Positions 24,032 through 32,651 of a stretch of 64,000 nt of DNA are shown here, one piece after another. This stretch comes from Mesorhizobium sp. GbtcB19 (GTDB taxonomy: Bacteria; Pseudomonadota; Alphaproteobacteria; Rhizobiales; Rhizobiaceae). Location of the stretch: NCBI RefSeq assembly GCF_019091085.1, contig NZ_JAGXJY010000013.1:62001-126000 (forward strand), in the 5' to 3' direction. The notes beneath the pieces were generated by a model, which was not told where the DNA came from, made no database searches, and saw only the letters and a list, made by a program, of their open reading frames with translations. Both the position numbers and the translations under genes were made by a program. Within the stretch, counting starts at the first letter, position 1. Each line of letters starts with the position of its first letter.

Positions 24032-25645
24032 ATGACAGACAATGCGGAAACGAGCGGGTCCCAAGTCGCGGCGTTTGCCGGCATGCGCCGGGCTGGCGGC
24101 GCCGCTCGTATCCACACGGTGATCCTGCTGGCGATCTTGCTGGTCGCCGCCGTCGCGCGTTTTCACAACATTACCCAGCCGCTGGTCGACGCTTTCAGCT
24201 GGCGCGAGACAAGCACGGCGATGATGGCCGACAATTTCCAGCAGCGCAGGTGGAACATCTTCTTTCCCGAGGTCAGCTGGACCGGTCCGGGACCCAGCTA
24301 TCAGGGCCGGGAATTCCAGATCGTCAGCTATACCACCGCTTTGCTCTACCAGCTCTTCGGCTGGCACGACTGGTTCGGCCGCATGGTTGCCGCGCTGTTC
24401 GGCATGGTGACGGTGTTTTCGCTGCACCGGCTGACCGCGCTCTGCTGCGACGAGGCGCATGCGCATGCGGCGGCACTCGCCTATGCGCTGATGCCGGGGC
24501 CGGCGATGATCGACAGTTCGTTCCTGCCCGATCCATCGATGCTTGCCCTGGTGACAACAGGCGTGTGGCTGTTCGTGAAATACTGGGCCGGGGGCAAGCC
24601 GTGGCTATTGCCGCTGGCAACGCTGAGCTTCACGCTTGGCGCGACGGCCAAGCCGCCCGGGCTCGCCGCCGGCGCCGTCATCGTCTACCTGATGGTCTGC
24701 TGGATCGTGATGGGCAGACGCAGTCAGGCGGCCGGAGTGTTCGTGGCCGGGCTGCTGAGCTTCGCCGTCATCGCCGCCTATTTCAGCTGGGCGATCTATC
24801 TCGGCCGCAGCTACCCGCCCTACCACGTCGCCGGCAGCGGCTATATCTGGGATGCCGGCTTCTGGACGTTCTTCAAGAACAGCTTCTATCTCAAATCCGT
24901 CTGGAATACCTCGGTCTGGTGGTTCTACGGCTATCCGTTCATGGTGCTGATCGCCGTCGGCTTCTGGATGCCGCCAAGGCCCGGCGAAGAAACCGGCGAG
25001 CCAGCCCTTTCGGCCGTTCCCTATGTGTGGCTCGCGGCGGCGGCGATCGTCTATGTCGCGGCGGCGCGCGAAATCACCAGCAATCCATGGAACTACCACA
25101 TCTTCAACGTGCCGCTGGCGATGTTCTGCGGCCGCGGCGCGCTGGTGCTGGCGACGCTCGGCACCGGAACGGCGCTCACCCCGGCGGTGATACTGCGCTC
25201 GGTCTTCATCGCGGCATTGGCTCTGGCGCTTTCGACCTTTCCCCTGCTCAGAACGATGAAGGCGCCGATCGCCATGAACGGCAAGCGGCTCGGCGAGGAG
25301 CTCGCGCGCCTCGTCAAGCCCGGCGAGCTTGTCGTCGCCATCGCGCCGGAAGTCGGCGACCCGGTCGCGATCTACTACAGCCGGGCGCGCGGCTGGGTGT
25401 TTCCGCCCGGCGGCGGCGATGTCGAATGGTCGAAATTCGTCGAGGACGATGCGACCGCGATCGCCCAGCTCGAAGACCTGCGGACCCAGGGCGCGGACTA
25501 TTTCGGCACCGCCAAGGAGGCTGCCGACAAACAGGACCGGCGGTTCGTCGAACATCATGACGGGGTGATCGACCACCTCGACAAGACCGCCACCAAGCTT
25601 GTGGATTCGGATACGCTGCTGGTCTATAGGATCACCCGCCCCTGA
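24032..25645 (+). CDS. GT-C-type (GT39/ArnT-like) membrane glycosyltransferase
   Basis: A 537-residue inner-membrane protein with about ten predicted helices between residues 25 and 420 and a soluble C-terminal part. The first periplasmic loop has PLVDAFSWRETSTAMMADNF, the acidic DxxxxRE pattern that marks GT39/ArnT-like enzymes using polyprenyl-phosphate sugars. The ATG at 24032 follows GGGAGGGGG. Immediately downstream are a flippase-like protein and a DPM-synthase-like GT2, so it is probably the last enzyme of a lipid-linked sugar transfer module. The acceptor is unknown. Confidence 0.85.
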   Translation: MTDNAETSGSQVAAFAGMRRAGGAARIHTVILLAILLVAAVARFHNITQPLVDAFSWRETSTAMMADNFQQRRWNIFFPEVSWTGPGPSYQGREFQIVSYTTALLYQLFGWHDWFGRMVAALFGMVTVFSLHRLTALCCDEAHAHAAALAYALMPGPAMIDSSFLPDPSMLALVTTGVWLFVKYWAGGKPWLLPLATLSFTLGATAKPPGLAAGAVIVYLMVCWIVMGRRSQAAGVFVAGLLSFAVIAAYFSWAIYLGRSYPPYHVAGSGYIWDAGFWTFFKNSFYLKSVWNTSVWWFYGYPFMVLIAVGFWMPPRPGEETGEPALSAVPYVWLAAAAIVYVAAAREITSNPWNYHIFNVPLAMFCGRGALVLATLGTGTALTPAVILRSVFIAALALALSTFPLLRTMKAPIAMNGKRLGEELARLVKPGELVVAIAPEVGDPVAIYYSRARGWVFPPGGGDVEWSKFVEDDATAIAQLEDLRTQGADYFGTAKEAADKQDRRFVEHHDGVIDHLDKTATKLVDSDTLLVYRITRP

Positions 25646-25766
25646 CGGAGCGCCGGCTAGAGACGGCAAGCCAGGGCTGCAAGGCAATCCGCGGGGAAGC
25701 CGTGGATTTCGAGCCGCCGGTCAAGCCGCACCAATGCGGCGACGGTGGACATCATCGGAGAATTGG

Positions 25767-26684
25767 TTGAAGCGAGCGATATCGATAATCGTCACCCTGG
25801 CGCTGCTGGCATGGCTTGCCAGCGACTCGCGCTGGAAGATGGTGGGCGATGCCTTCGCCTCCATCACGCCCGGTGCCTTCGCGGCGGTGGCGGCGGCGCT
25901 GTTCGTGACCTACGTGCTCAGGGCACTGCGCGTCTGCGACGAGTTCCGCGACGACATCAACGGCCGCTTCGGCGCCACGCTGCGCGTCATCCTGATCCAC
26001 AACGCCATGATCAACATCGTGCCGTTTCGCGGCGGCGAGACGGCCTTCCCGATCCTGTTGCGCCAGGTGTTCGGCGTATCGATCGTGCGCGCCAGCGCCT
26101 CGCTGTTGTGGTTCAGGCTGCAGGACGCCTTCGTCGTCGGCGTGCTGGCCTGCCTGGTCTGGCCGGGCCTGCATACGGCGCTGAGAGCCGCCGGCATCGC
26201 GGCGCTGATCGCCGCCGCATGGTATCTGCCGCGCTGGGCGCGCGCGCCGCACAACTGGACGGCCGGCGGCAGGATCGTCTCGAAATTCGGCAAGCTGCGC
26301 GACATCTTCACCGAAGCGACGGGGCGCTCGCGCTACGGCTGGTGGTGGACCATCGCCAACTGGACGCTGAAGCTCGGCGTGCAGGGCTGGCTGCTCGCGA
26401 TGCTGCTCAACACCTCGTTCCAGACCGCCTTTCCGGGCGCCGTCGGCGCGGAAGCCGCCGCCATCCTGCCGGTGCAGGGCGTCGCCGGCTTCGGCACCTA
26501 TGAGGCGGGCGCTGCCGCCGCGCTGCTCTATTCCGGCATCGCCATGAAGGACGGCCTGCAGGCTGCGCTCGCGCTGCATCTCTTCATCCTCTGCTCGGCG
26601 GTCGCAACCGGTGCGATCGCCTGGCTGTTCCCCTCGAAATCGACGCTGCCGGAAAATCCGGCGGCGGGACCGGCAAGGAAATGA
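25767..26684 (+). CDS. Flippase-like membrane protein (LPG_synthase_TM/AglD-type domain)
   Basis: A roughly 305-residue protein with eight or so hydrophobic helices. It carries the family signature VPFRGGETAFPILLRQVFG (residues ~85-105) and the C-terminal LPVQGVAGFGTYEAGAAAAL, both typical of the lysylphosphatidylglycerol-synthase transmembrane/UPF0104 domain. Standing alone beside polyprenyl-phosphate-sugar synthases, this domain is suspected to flip lipid-linked sugars. The start is uncertain: TTG at 25767 has GGAG upstream; ATG at 25734 is also in frame. Its stop overlaps the next gene (ATGA). Confidence 0.82.
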   Translation: MKRAISIIVTLALLAWLASDSRWKMVGDAFASITPGAFAAVAAALFVTYVLRALRVCDEFRDDINGRFGATLRVILIHNAMINIVPFRGGETAFPILLRQVFGVSIVRASASLLWFRLQDAFVVGVLACLVWPGLHTALRAAGIAALIAAAWYLPRWARAPHNWTAGGRIVSKFGKLRDIFTEATGRSRYGWWWTIANWTLKLGVQGWLLAMLLNTSFQTAFPGAVGAEAAAILPVQGVAGFGTYEAGAAAALLYSGIAMKDGLQAALALHLFILCSAVATGAIAWLFPSKSTLPENPAAGPARK

Positions 26685-27784
26685 CCGCCATGAACGTGCT
26701 TCCCATTCCGGCTTCCGGATTGCCCGAGGGCGCCGTCATGCCCGAGCACAAGCTCTCCATCGTCATCCCGATGTACAACGAGGCCGACAATGTCGAGCCG
26801 CTGCTGGTGCGCATCCATCAGGCGATGGAAAACTACAGCCAGCCCTGGGAAGTGGTGCTGGTCGACGACGGCAGCACCGATGCCACGCCCGCCGAAATCA
26901 GGCGGCTGGCAGCTCAATACGGGCCGCATGTGCACGGCGTGGAGCTGGTGCGCAACTACAAGCAGACCGCCGCCATGCAGGCCGGCCTCGACGCCGCGCG
27001 CGGCGACGTCATCGCGACGCTCGACGGCGACCTGCAGAACGATCCGTTCGACATTCCGCGCATGGTCTATCGCCTGCTGACCGAGGATCTCGACCTCGTC
27101 GCCGGCTGGCGCAAGAACCGCAAGGAAGGGTTCTGGATGCGCCGCCTGCCGTCGCGCATCGCCAACAGGCTCATCGCGCGCGTCACCGGCGTGCAGCTCA
27201 AGGATTATGGCTGCAGCCTGAAAGTGTTCCGCGGCAGCGTCATCCGCAGCGTGCGGCTCTATGGCGAGATGCACCGCTTCATTCCGGCGTGGCTCGCGAC
27301 AGTGACGACGCCTCGCCGCATAGCCGAGGAAGTGGTGACGCATCACGCACGCATCCACGGCCAGTCGAAATACGGCATCTCGCGCACCTTCCGCGTGGTG
27401 CTGGATCTCGTCTTCATGTTCTTCTTCCTGCGCTACCGCACCAGGCCCGGCCATTTCTTCGGCGGCATCGGCATCGTGCTCGGCGTGCTCGGTACGCTGA
27501 TCCTTGCCTATCTGTTCGCGATCAAGGTTTTCTGGGGGCAGGATATCGGCACCAGGCCGATGCTCATCACCGGTTTCTTCCTGGTGATTGCCGGGCTGCA
27601 GGCGGTGACGTCGGGCGTGCTCGCCGAGATGCTGTCGCGGGTCTATCTCGAGGCCAATGGCGCGCTCGCCTATGTGGCGCGGCCGCAGCCCGCGCATGGC
27701 GAGGGCGACGGCTGGCACTGGCCGAGCAGGCCGGCTACGGCCGCGACGGCACGCGGCAAGCCATCCCGTTCCCGTTCGAAGTAA
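26681..27784 (+). CDS. GT2 polyprenyl-phosphate glycosyltransferase (DPM-synthase/GtrB/ArnC-like)
   Basis: A 367-residue glycosyltransferase. The GT-A domain has LSIVIPMYNEADNVEPLL, EVVLVDDGSTDAT and ATLDGDLQNDP (the DxD-type motif), and KDYGCSLKVFR. It is followed by two C-terminal transmembrane helices (about residues 265-330) and a basic tail. This architecture loads a sugar from a nucleotide donor on to undecaprenyl phosphate. It is coupled to the flippase-like gene and follows the GT-C gene, a complete synthesis-flip-transfer set. A second in-frame ATG 19 codons later is an alternative start. Confidence 0.92.
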   Translation: MTAMNVLPIPASGLPEGAVMPEHKLSIVIPMYNEADNVEPLLVRIHQAMENYSQPWEVVLVDDGSTDATPAEIRRLAAQYGPHVHGVELVRNYKQTAAMQAGLDAARGDVIATLDGDLQNDPFDIPRMVYRLLTEDLDLVAGWRKNRKEGFWMRRLPSRIANRLIARVTGVQLKDYGCSLKVFRGSVIRSVRLYGEMHRFIPAWLATVTTPRRIAEEVVTHHARIHGQSKYGISRTFRVVLDLVFMFFFLRYRTRPGHFFGGIGIVLGVLGTLILAYLFAIKVFWGQDIGTRPMLITGFFLVIAGLQAVTSGVLAEMLSRVYLEANGALAYVARPQPAHGEGDGWHWPSRPATAATARGKPSRSRSK

Positions 27785-27890
27785 TTGCCGCGCAGCGCGC
27801 GGCGACCGGAGGGCAAGGGGTAGCGGGCCGGCAGCGCGCCCATCCCCTCGCCCCCGCGGCCATGCCCCCCGACTGTATCGCGCGGGTAGC

Positions 27891-28295
27891 TTAACGCGCC
27901 CGGCAGGCCGCGCGCTGGCCGAAGCCGCTCGGGCCGCAAATCCAGGGCGAATGGCCAAGCAGCGGACCGACGCTGCCAAGCGTGTAGGAAACCTTGACCG
28001 GCGCCGGCCGGTAGAGCCGCTGCGGGCGCACGAAAGCCGCATAGGCTTCTTCCCTGACGCGCGTCACCCTGGTCATGCGCGTCACCGGCTTGCGATTGAC
28101 CACATGCAGCCGCCTGTTCTTGACGTGGTGCATCTTCTTGCCGAGCTGCTGGGTCACCGGCTTGACGCTGAGCGAGCCGGTTTTCATCGTGTCCATGCTC
28201 TGGCAGCCCGACACCATCGAGACCAGTGCAACAGCGGCAAGCGCGACGGCGTATCTTCGGCCGACCGCTGCCGTGCTCTTTGCGAATTTCAACAT
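27891..28295 (-). CDS. Small putative lipoprotein with C-terminal ICxPSGFGQ motif
   Basis: A 134-residue basic lipoprotein. The signal sequence ends in a good lipobox (ALVSMVSGC), and the mature part is rich in Lys, Arg, Thr and Val (KKMHHVKNRRLHVVNRKPVTRMTRVTRVR). The C-terminus reads GHSPWICGPSGFGQRAACRAR, matching the end of the protein at 19898-20251. The ATG at 28295 has AGGGG eight bases upstream; 28301 is also possible. Function unknown; position inside the glycan region suggests an envelope role (inference). Confidence 0.72.
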   Translation of the reverse strand: MLKFAKSTAAVGRRYAVALAAVALVSMVSGCQSMDTMKTGSLSVKPVTQQLGKKMHHVKNRRLHVVNRKPVTRMTRVTRVREEAYAAFVRPQRLYRPAPVKVSYTLGSVGPLLGHSPWICGPSGFGQRAACRAR

Positions 28296-28550
28296 TGCCA
28301 TCCCCTGCCACATTTTTTCTTGATGGAGCGCGGAGATATATTCTCCCCGCTTCTCCTTCATGTTGCGCAAGCGGCGTCACATCCACTCGCGTCGTGGCTT
28401 AATATTAGAGGAGACTTATTAAAATTCGCGCAAACGACATGATGAGTGCCGTCTTTCGGCATCAAGCCGATGTTTATTAAAATTTGATCTTTTGGGAAGG
28501 CAGGCACGCGCCTGCGAATGGGACGTGCCGGGACGACGCGCGCCCAGGTC

Positions 28551-30431
28551 TCAGCGCGGCGTTTCCCAACCGGGGTCGAAGTAGAATTTGCGCGAGCCGA
28601 TGTCGCCCATGCCGGCGCCTGAAATCACATAGGCGATCCTGACGACGCGAAAGCCGCCGGCGCCCTGCTGCAGGCCGTAGATCCCCTCCAGCCCGCGATC
28701 ATAGAAACCCGCGACCGGCACGACGAGCGCGACCAGCGCCAGAGCGGCATGCAGGGCGAATTTCGCGGCGTTGGCGCGCAGCGATATGCTGTTTTCGGCG
28801 ATGTGCCTGGCAATGATCACCACGACCAGCAGACCATAGAGAAAAGCGTTGAAGGCGGCGAACCAGTAGAAGCCGGTGGCATCGAAGGGATGCCTGACGA
28901 CAAGCACCGGCAGCGCCGCGCCGACGGCAAGCGCCACATAGGGCATGAATGCGCGCGCGGGCAAAAGCTGCTTCGGGCCGCTGCCCTTCGGCGTGACGCG
29001 GAAATCGACGAAGGATTTCGTCACGTAGTCGCGGATCGCCGACAGCGTTCCCCACAGGACCCAGGGCCAGCGCGCGAAGAACAGGAACAGCGTGCCTTCC
29101 CAGCTCACCGTCTTCGCCGTCATCGGCCGCGACAGGCCGAAGGCCTTGAGCATGACGACCAATCCGACCAGCGCCACCGAATTCGGCAGATAGTAGACGA
29201 CAAACTCGGCATACATGACGTTGGCGAAGTTGCGCCCCGTGAACAGCGCGTAGATCGGCATCGCGTACATCATCAGCGCAAACAGCGCGAACAGCGGATA
29301 CCAGAGCTGGCAGAACAGGAACTGGAGTTTCAGCCGCGGCGGCAGCTTGTGGAAATATAGCGGCGTGTATTCGAGCAGGATGGTCATCAGGCTGCGCGAC
29401 CATTGGAATTCCTGGGTGACCAGGTCGGCAAAGGTCTGCGGGCCGTCGCCATTGGCGATGGCGTCGATAGCGTGCACGCCACGCCAGCCCGCGGCATTGA
29501 TGAGCATCGAGGTGGAATGATCCTCGGCCAGTTCCGGTCCGAGGCCGCCGGCCTGGCGCAGAGCCTTTGTCCTGACCGCATAGTGCGAGCCGATGCAAAG
29601 CGGCGCGCCGCCGCCGGTATGGCCGGATTGCAAGGGGCCGTGAAACATGCCCTCCGGAAACAGCCGTCCACGCGCGGCCCAGCTTTCGTCGGCATTGTTG
29701 TCGCAGATGCTTGGCGCCGAGACATAGCCGACGGCGGGATCGGCGAAGGGGTAGAGGATTTCCCTCAGATAGGTCGGCGTCGGCACGTGATCGGCATCCA
29801 TCTGGGCGACGAAGTCGTAGCGCTCATAACCGTAGCTATCGTAGAAGAAGGCCAGATTGCCTTCCTTGCAGCGGGTGCGGCGCGGCCAGGTCTGGCGGTG
29901 ATAGTCCTCGCGGCCGCGCCTGGTCGAAATCAGCACGCCATGCGCGTCGCACCAGCGAACCGTCGCCTCCGATGGATCCTCGTCGGCAAGCCAGGTGTCG
30001 TGCGGATAGTCCTGTGCCAGCATCGCCTCCAGCGTGCGCTGGACCACGGCAAAGGGTTCGGACGGCGCCTTGGTGACCACCATGGCGACGCGCGAGCGCT
30101 TCGGAATGGCGTGCAGCTTCGACGACTTCCTGGAGGCATGGACGTTGAGCAGGAAATACATCGGCATCAGCGTCAGCCAGGCGAGCACCAGGGTGGCGAA
30201 GGCATAGGGTCCAATATTGCCGATATGGGCGGGCCGCAGCCACCAGGACCAGAAGAATGCCAGCGTGACGAACCAGAAAGCGAGGCCGAGCCGCAGGATC
30301 AGTTGCTGGCGGGACGTGAGAACGGGCACAAGGTAAGGGCCCTTGGGGCCGAGGCCGGTCGAAACCTCGCCAGCCTGGCCCAATGACCTCGTTTTGCCGC
30401 CGACAACGCCGGCATCCGCAGATACGCCCAT
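28551..30431 (-). CDS. Cellulose-synthase-like GT2 glycosyltransferase
   Basis: A processive-type membrane GT2 of about 626 residues. After a Gly-rich N-terminus and two hydrophobic helices comes the catalytic domain with ADEDPSE, the DxD-like AQMDADHVPTP, the acidic AEDHSTS and a terminal QEFQWSRS in place of the usual QxxRW; several more transmembrane helices follow. This fits a beta-glucan-type polymerase, for example cellulose or mixed-linkage glucan synthases of rhizobia, but the product is unknown. No BcsB/BgsB-like partner is adjacent. It is divergent from a GH26-like glycosidase. A GTG at 30479 is an alternative start. Confidence 0.88.
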   Translation of the reverse strand: MGVSADAGVVGGKTRSLGQAGEVSTGLGPKGPYLVPVLTSRQQLILRLGLAFWFVTLAFFWSWWLRPAHIGNIGPYAFATLVLAWLTLMPMYFLLNVHASRKSSKLHAIPKRSRVAMVVTKAPSEPFAVVQRTLEAMLAQDYPHDTWLADEDPSEATVRWCDAHGVLISTRRGREDYHRQTWPRRTRCKEGNLAFFYDSYGYERYDFVAQMDADHVPTPTYLREILYPFADPAVGYVSAPSICDNNADESWAARGRLFPEGMFHGPLQSGHTGGGAPLCIGSHYAVRTKALRQAGGLGPELAEDHSTSMLINAAGWRGVHAIDAIANGDGPQTFADLVTQEFQWSRSLMTILLEYTPLYFHKLPPRLKLQFLFCQLWYPLFALFALMMYAMPIYALFTGRNFANVMYAEFVVYYLPNSVALVGLVVMLKAFGLSRPMTAKTVSWEGTLFLFFARWPWVLWGTLSAIRDYVTKSFVDFRVTPKGSGPKQLLPARAFMPYVALAVGAALPVLVVRHPFDATGFYWFAAFNAFLYGLLVVVIIARHIAENSISLRANAAKFALHAALALVALVVPVAGFYDRGLEGIYGLQQGAGGFRVVRIAYVISGAGMGDIGSRKFYFDPGWETPR

Positions 30432-30531
30432 ACTACCCGCCGCCCTGCCCGCCCGGCTAAGCCGGGCGAACGCACTCACCCAGCTATAGATTCAGCTTAA
30501 GCTAATGCAGAGTCAACAGAATTAGGTTTTC

Positions 30532-30561
30532 GTTAACCAAGCTTGTTGGGAATTGGTTAAC
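30532..30561. promoter_or_regulatory. GTTAACCAA-N12-TTGGTTAAC inverted repeat
   Basis: Perfect 9-base arms (30532-30540 and 30553-30561). The same TTAACCA core and arrangement occur at 20464-20495 ahead of the nucleotide-sugar genes. Confidence 0.6.
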
Positions 30562-30675
30562 CTACCCCTGGCCTGCACGCCTTGCCCTTTCGGGCATGGA
30601 CGCGACGGTCGACCTTTTGCCGGCTTGAATTGAGAGCGTTTCCGTTGCTGGCGGTCGACCTAACCACCCTCGCGG

Positions 30676-30714
30676 TTAACCATGTCGGCACCAATAAGGT
30701 TAAGTAACGGTTAA
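30676..30714. promoter_or_regulatory. CtrA-like boxes
   Basis: TTAACCAT at 30676-30683 is the alphaproteobacterial CtrA half-site. On the minus strand TTAACCGTTACTTAAC (30714-30699) matches the full consensus TTAA-N7-TTAAC exactly. Both lie between the divergent genes. Confidence 0.6.
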
Positions 30715-31002
30715 TTGCGCTTGACTCTCGCCGAGCATAGGCTCTTATATGAGGAAGGGTTAATATCGTAACGTTGACGCGAATTTGTGAGTATCGCGGC
30801 GACCTCTTCTCAAGGCCCAGGTGTCAGGCCTCGAGAGACCACATAGTGGACGGCATGGCTTGAGGCGCGCCAGTCCCAGTCGCTCAGAAAACCCGCATCT
30901 TTACGTCGGCAACCGATATTTGGGTTTGCGTGCCGGTTTCGGTCGGTACGTTGTGGCAAGCTTCAAGGTCCGGCGGGACACTGAAGCCCATGGGAGGCGA
31001 GT

Positions 31003-31914
31003 ATGAAACTCTCCACTGCAACCGCGCTTGTGTCGGCGCTCATTCTCGGCGTGGCCTTGCCGGCTTCGGCTGGATCGCCGGCCGGGACGGATCCTATCAA
31101 GACGGGCTCGGCCGCGTCGGCATTCGGTTCGTATGATCCTTATGGCGACTTCAGCAACGACAAGACGGCCAGCATCGAGGAACTGTTCCTGCCTTGGGAA
31201 GACGTCGACCTGTCGACGCTGCCGCTTGCCGACGCCTATGCCCAGCAGCGCGGCCGCTCGCTGCTGATCACCATCGAGCCATGGACCTGGTCGAAGGACT
31301 GGCGCATCACGCCGCCCGAACTGAAGAACGGCATATTGAGCGGCAAATACGATGCCAACATGCAGGCGATCTGCAACCTGGTCGGGCAGATGAAGAGCCC
31401 GGTCACCATCCGCTGGGCGCAGGAAATGGAAGACACCAATGGCCGCTTCACCTGGGCCAACTGGGCGCCGAAGGACTGGATCGCCGCATACAAGCGCGAG
31501 GTCGACCTCTGCCGCAAGGCGGCGCCCGCGGCGAAATACATGTGGTCGCCCAAGGGCGTCGAAGGCTTGGAGAAGTATTATCCCGGCGACAACTATGTCG
31601 ACGTGATCGGCCTGTCGGTATTCGGCCTGCAGAAGAAGGACAACGATGAGGTCGGCCGCGACCGGACGTTCGAAGAGTCGCTGAAGCCCGGTTACGACCG
31701 TGTGGCCGGCTTCAACAAGCCGGTCATCGTGGCCGAGCTCGGCTATGTCGGCAAGCAGGACTACGTCGCGAAATGGGCGGATGATTCCCGCAAGTCCTAT
31801 GCGGAGTTTCCGGCCCTGACCTCGGTCGTCTACTTCAACCAGAAAGAAGTGTGGCCGTGGCTGGGCGGCTATGGGCTGCCCGACTGGCGTGTGACCCAGC
31901 ACGTGCTGCCATAG
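31003..31914 (+). CDS. Secreted GH26-like glycoside hydrolase
   Basis: A 303-residue exported enzyme. The signal peptide is MKLSTATALVSALILGVALPASAG. The TIM-barrel shows the GH26 (beta-mannanase/beta-glycanase) pattern: TIEPWTWSKDW, VTIRWAQEMED with the likely acid/base Glu141, and KPVIVAELGYVG with the likely nucleophile Glu245. GGGAGGCGAGT precedes the ATG. It is divergent from the cellulose-synthase-like gene and may trim or release the glycan made by that enzyme (inference). Confidence 0.85.
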   Translation: MKLSTATALVSALILGVALPASAGSPAGTDPIKTGSAASAFGSYDPYGDFSNDKTASIEELFLPWEDVDLSTLPLADAYAQQRGRSLLITIEPWTWSKDWRITPPELKNGILSGKYDANMQAICNLVGQMKSPVTIRWAQEMEDTNGRFTWANWAPKDWIAAYKREVDLCRKAAPAAKYMWSPKGVEGLEKYYPGDNYVDVIGLSVFGLQKKDNDEVGRDRTFEESLKPGYDRVAGFNKPVIVAELGYVGKQDYVAKWADDSRKSYAEFPALTSVVYFNQKEVWPWLGGYGLPDWRVTQHVLP

Positions 31915-32044
31915 AGGCGGCAGACCATGCTCGTCCCGGTCAGACCGGGACGGGCTCCGGCTAAAAATGTTAAAGTGGGGTTGCCGCCGAGTTGGCTCGG
32001 CGGAGGGTGAAGCGTATGCGTAAATCAGTCGGCGGGGTAAAATC

Positions 32045-32545
32045 GTGAAAAGCGCAGTGGGGAAATTTGTCGGAGCGGCGCTCGCCTGCTCCGTTTTTGT
32101 TATCGGCCTGCAGGATGCCGCAATGGCCAAGGCCACGAACAGGATCGGCGACAAGGCGGCGAAGGCCACCGCCGTCTCCGACGAAGGCATCTATCAGCTC
32201 TACAAGAACCGTTCCTGGCGTTGGGGCAATCACGGAGCCGCCTATTTCGCGGTGCCGAAGCGACAATTTACTGCCTGGTCCACCGAGGACAAGCCGAGCT
32301 ACGGCGAGGGTATCTGGTTCATGCCCGGCAGCGGCAAACTGTGCTTCCGGGCCACCTGGCGCGGTTCGTGGGGCGCCAAGACGTCCTTGAGCTGCTTCGA
32401 GCATCGTCAGGCCGGCAAGGTGATCTACCAGCGCAAATCTCCGAGTGGAGATTGGTATGAGTTCAGGGACCGGCACGGCAAATCGAGCCTGCGCAATGGC
32501 GACTACGCCAGCAAGAAGGTGAAACGCTTCAAGGCGAAGCTTTAA
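32045..32545 (+). CDS. DUF995-domain secreted protein (copy 2)
   Basis: A 166-residue exported protein starting at GTG, with a signal peptide ending QDAAMA. The DUF995 core reads GIYQLYKNRSWRWGNHGAAYFAVPKRQFTAW, GEGIWFMPGSGKLCFRATW, TSLSCFEHR and GDWYEFRDRHG, aligning by eye with the protein at 23128-23736. Family function unknown. It follows the GH26-like gene in the same direction by 130 bases. Confidence 0.88.
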   Translation: MKSAVGKFVGAALACSVFVIGLQDAAMAKATNRIGDKAAKATAVSDEGIYQLYKNRSWRWGNHGAAYFAVPKRQFTAWSTEDKPSYGEGIWFMPGSGKLCFRATWRGSWGAKTSLSCFEHRQAGKVIYQRKSPSGDWYEFRDRHGKSSLRNGDYASKKVKRFKAKL

Positions 32546-32651
32546 TCTATCCGCACGGAACGCCCATGCCGGTCGGCATGACGACAGCGCGATTGCCAGG
32601 CATGGCTATTTCGCGCAACGGTCGTCGCGGCTGAAACGACCGCGTGACCGA

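Larger units (their letters stand above)
30432..31002. promoter_or_regulatory. Divergent promoter region of the glucan-synthase-like and GH26-like genes
   Basis: 571 AT-richer bases without a gene. They contain repeated TTAACC elements: the inverted repeat at 30532-30561, TTAACCAT at 30676-30683, and TTAA-N7-TTAAC on the minus strand (30714-30699). Confidence 0.7.

Noticed and set aside
28551..30431. Bacterial cellulose synthase BcsA
   Set aside because: No PilZ domain or bcsB/bcsC partner is seen, and the QxxRW motif is altered; only a cellulose-synthase-like call is supported.
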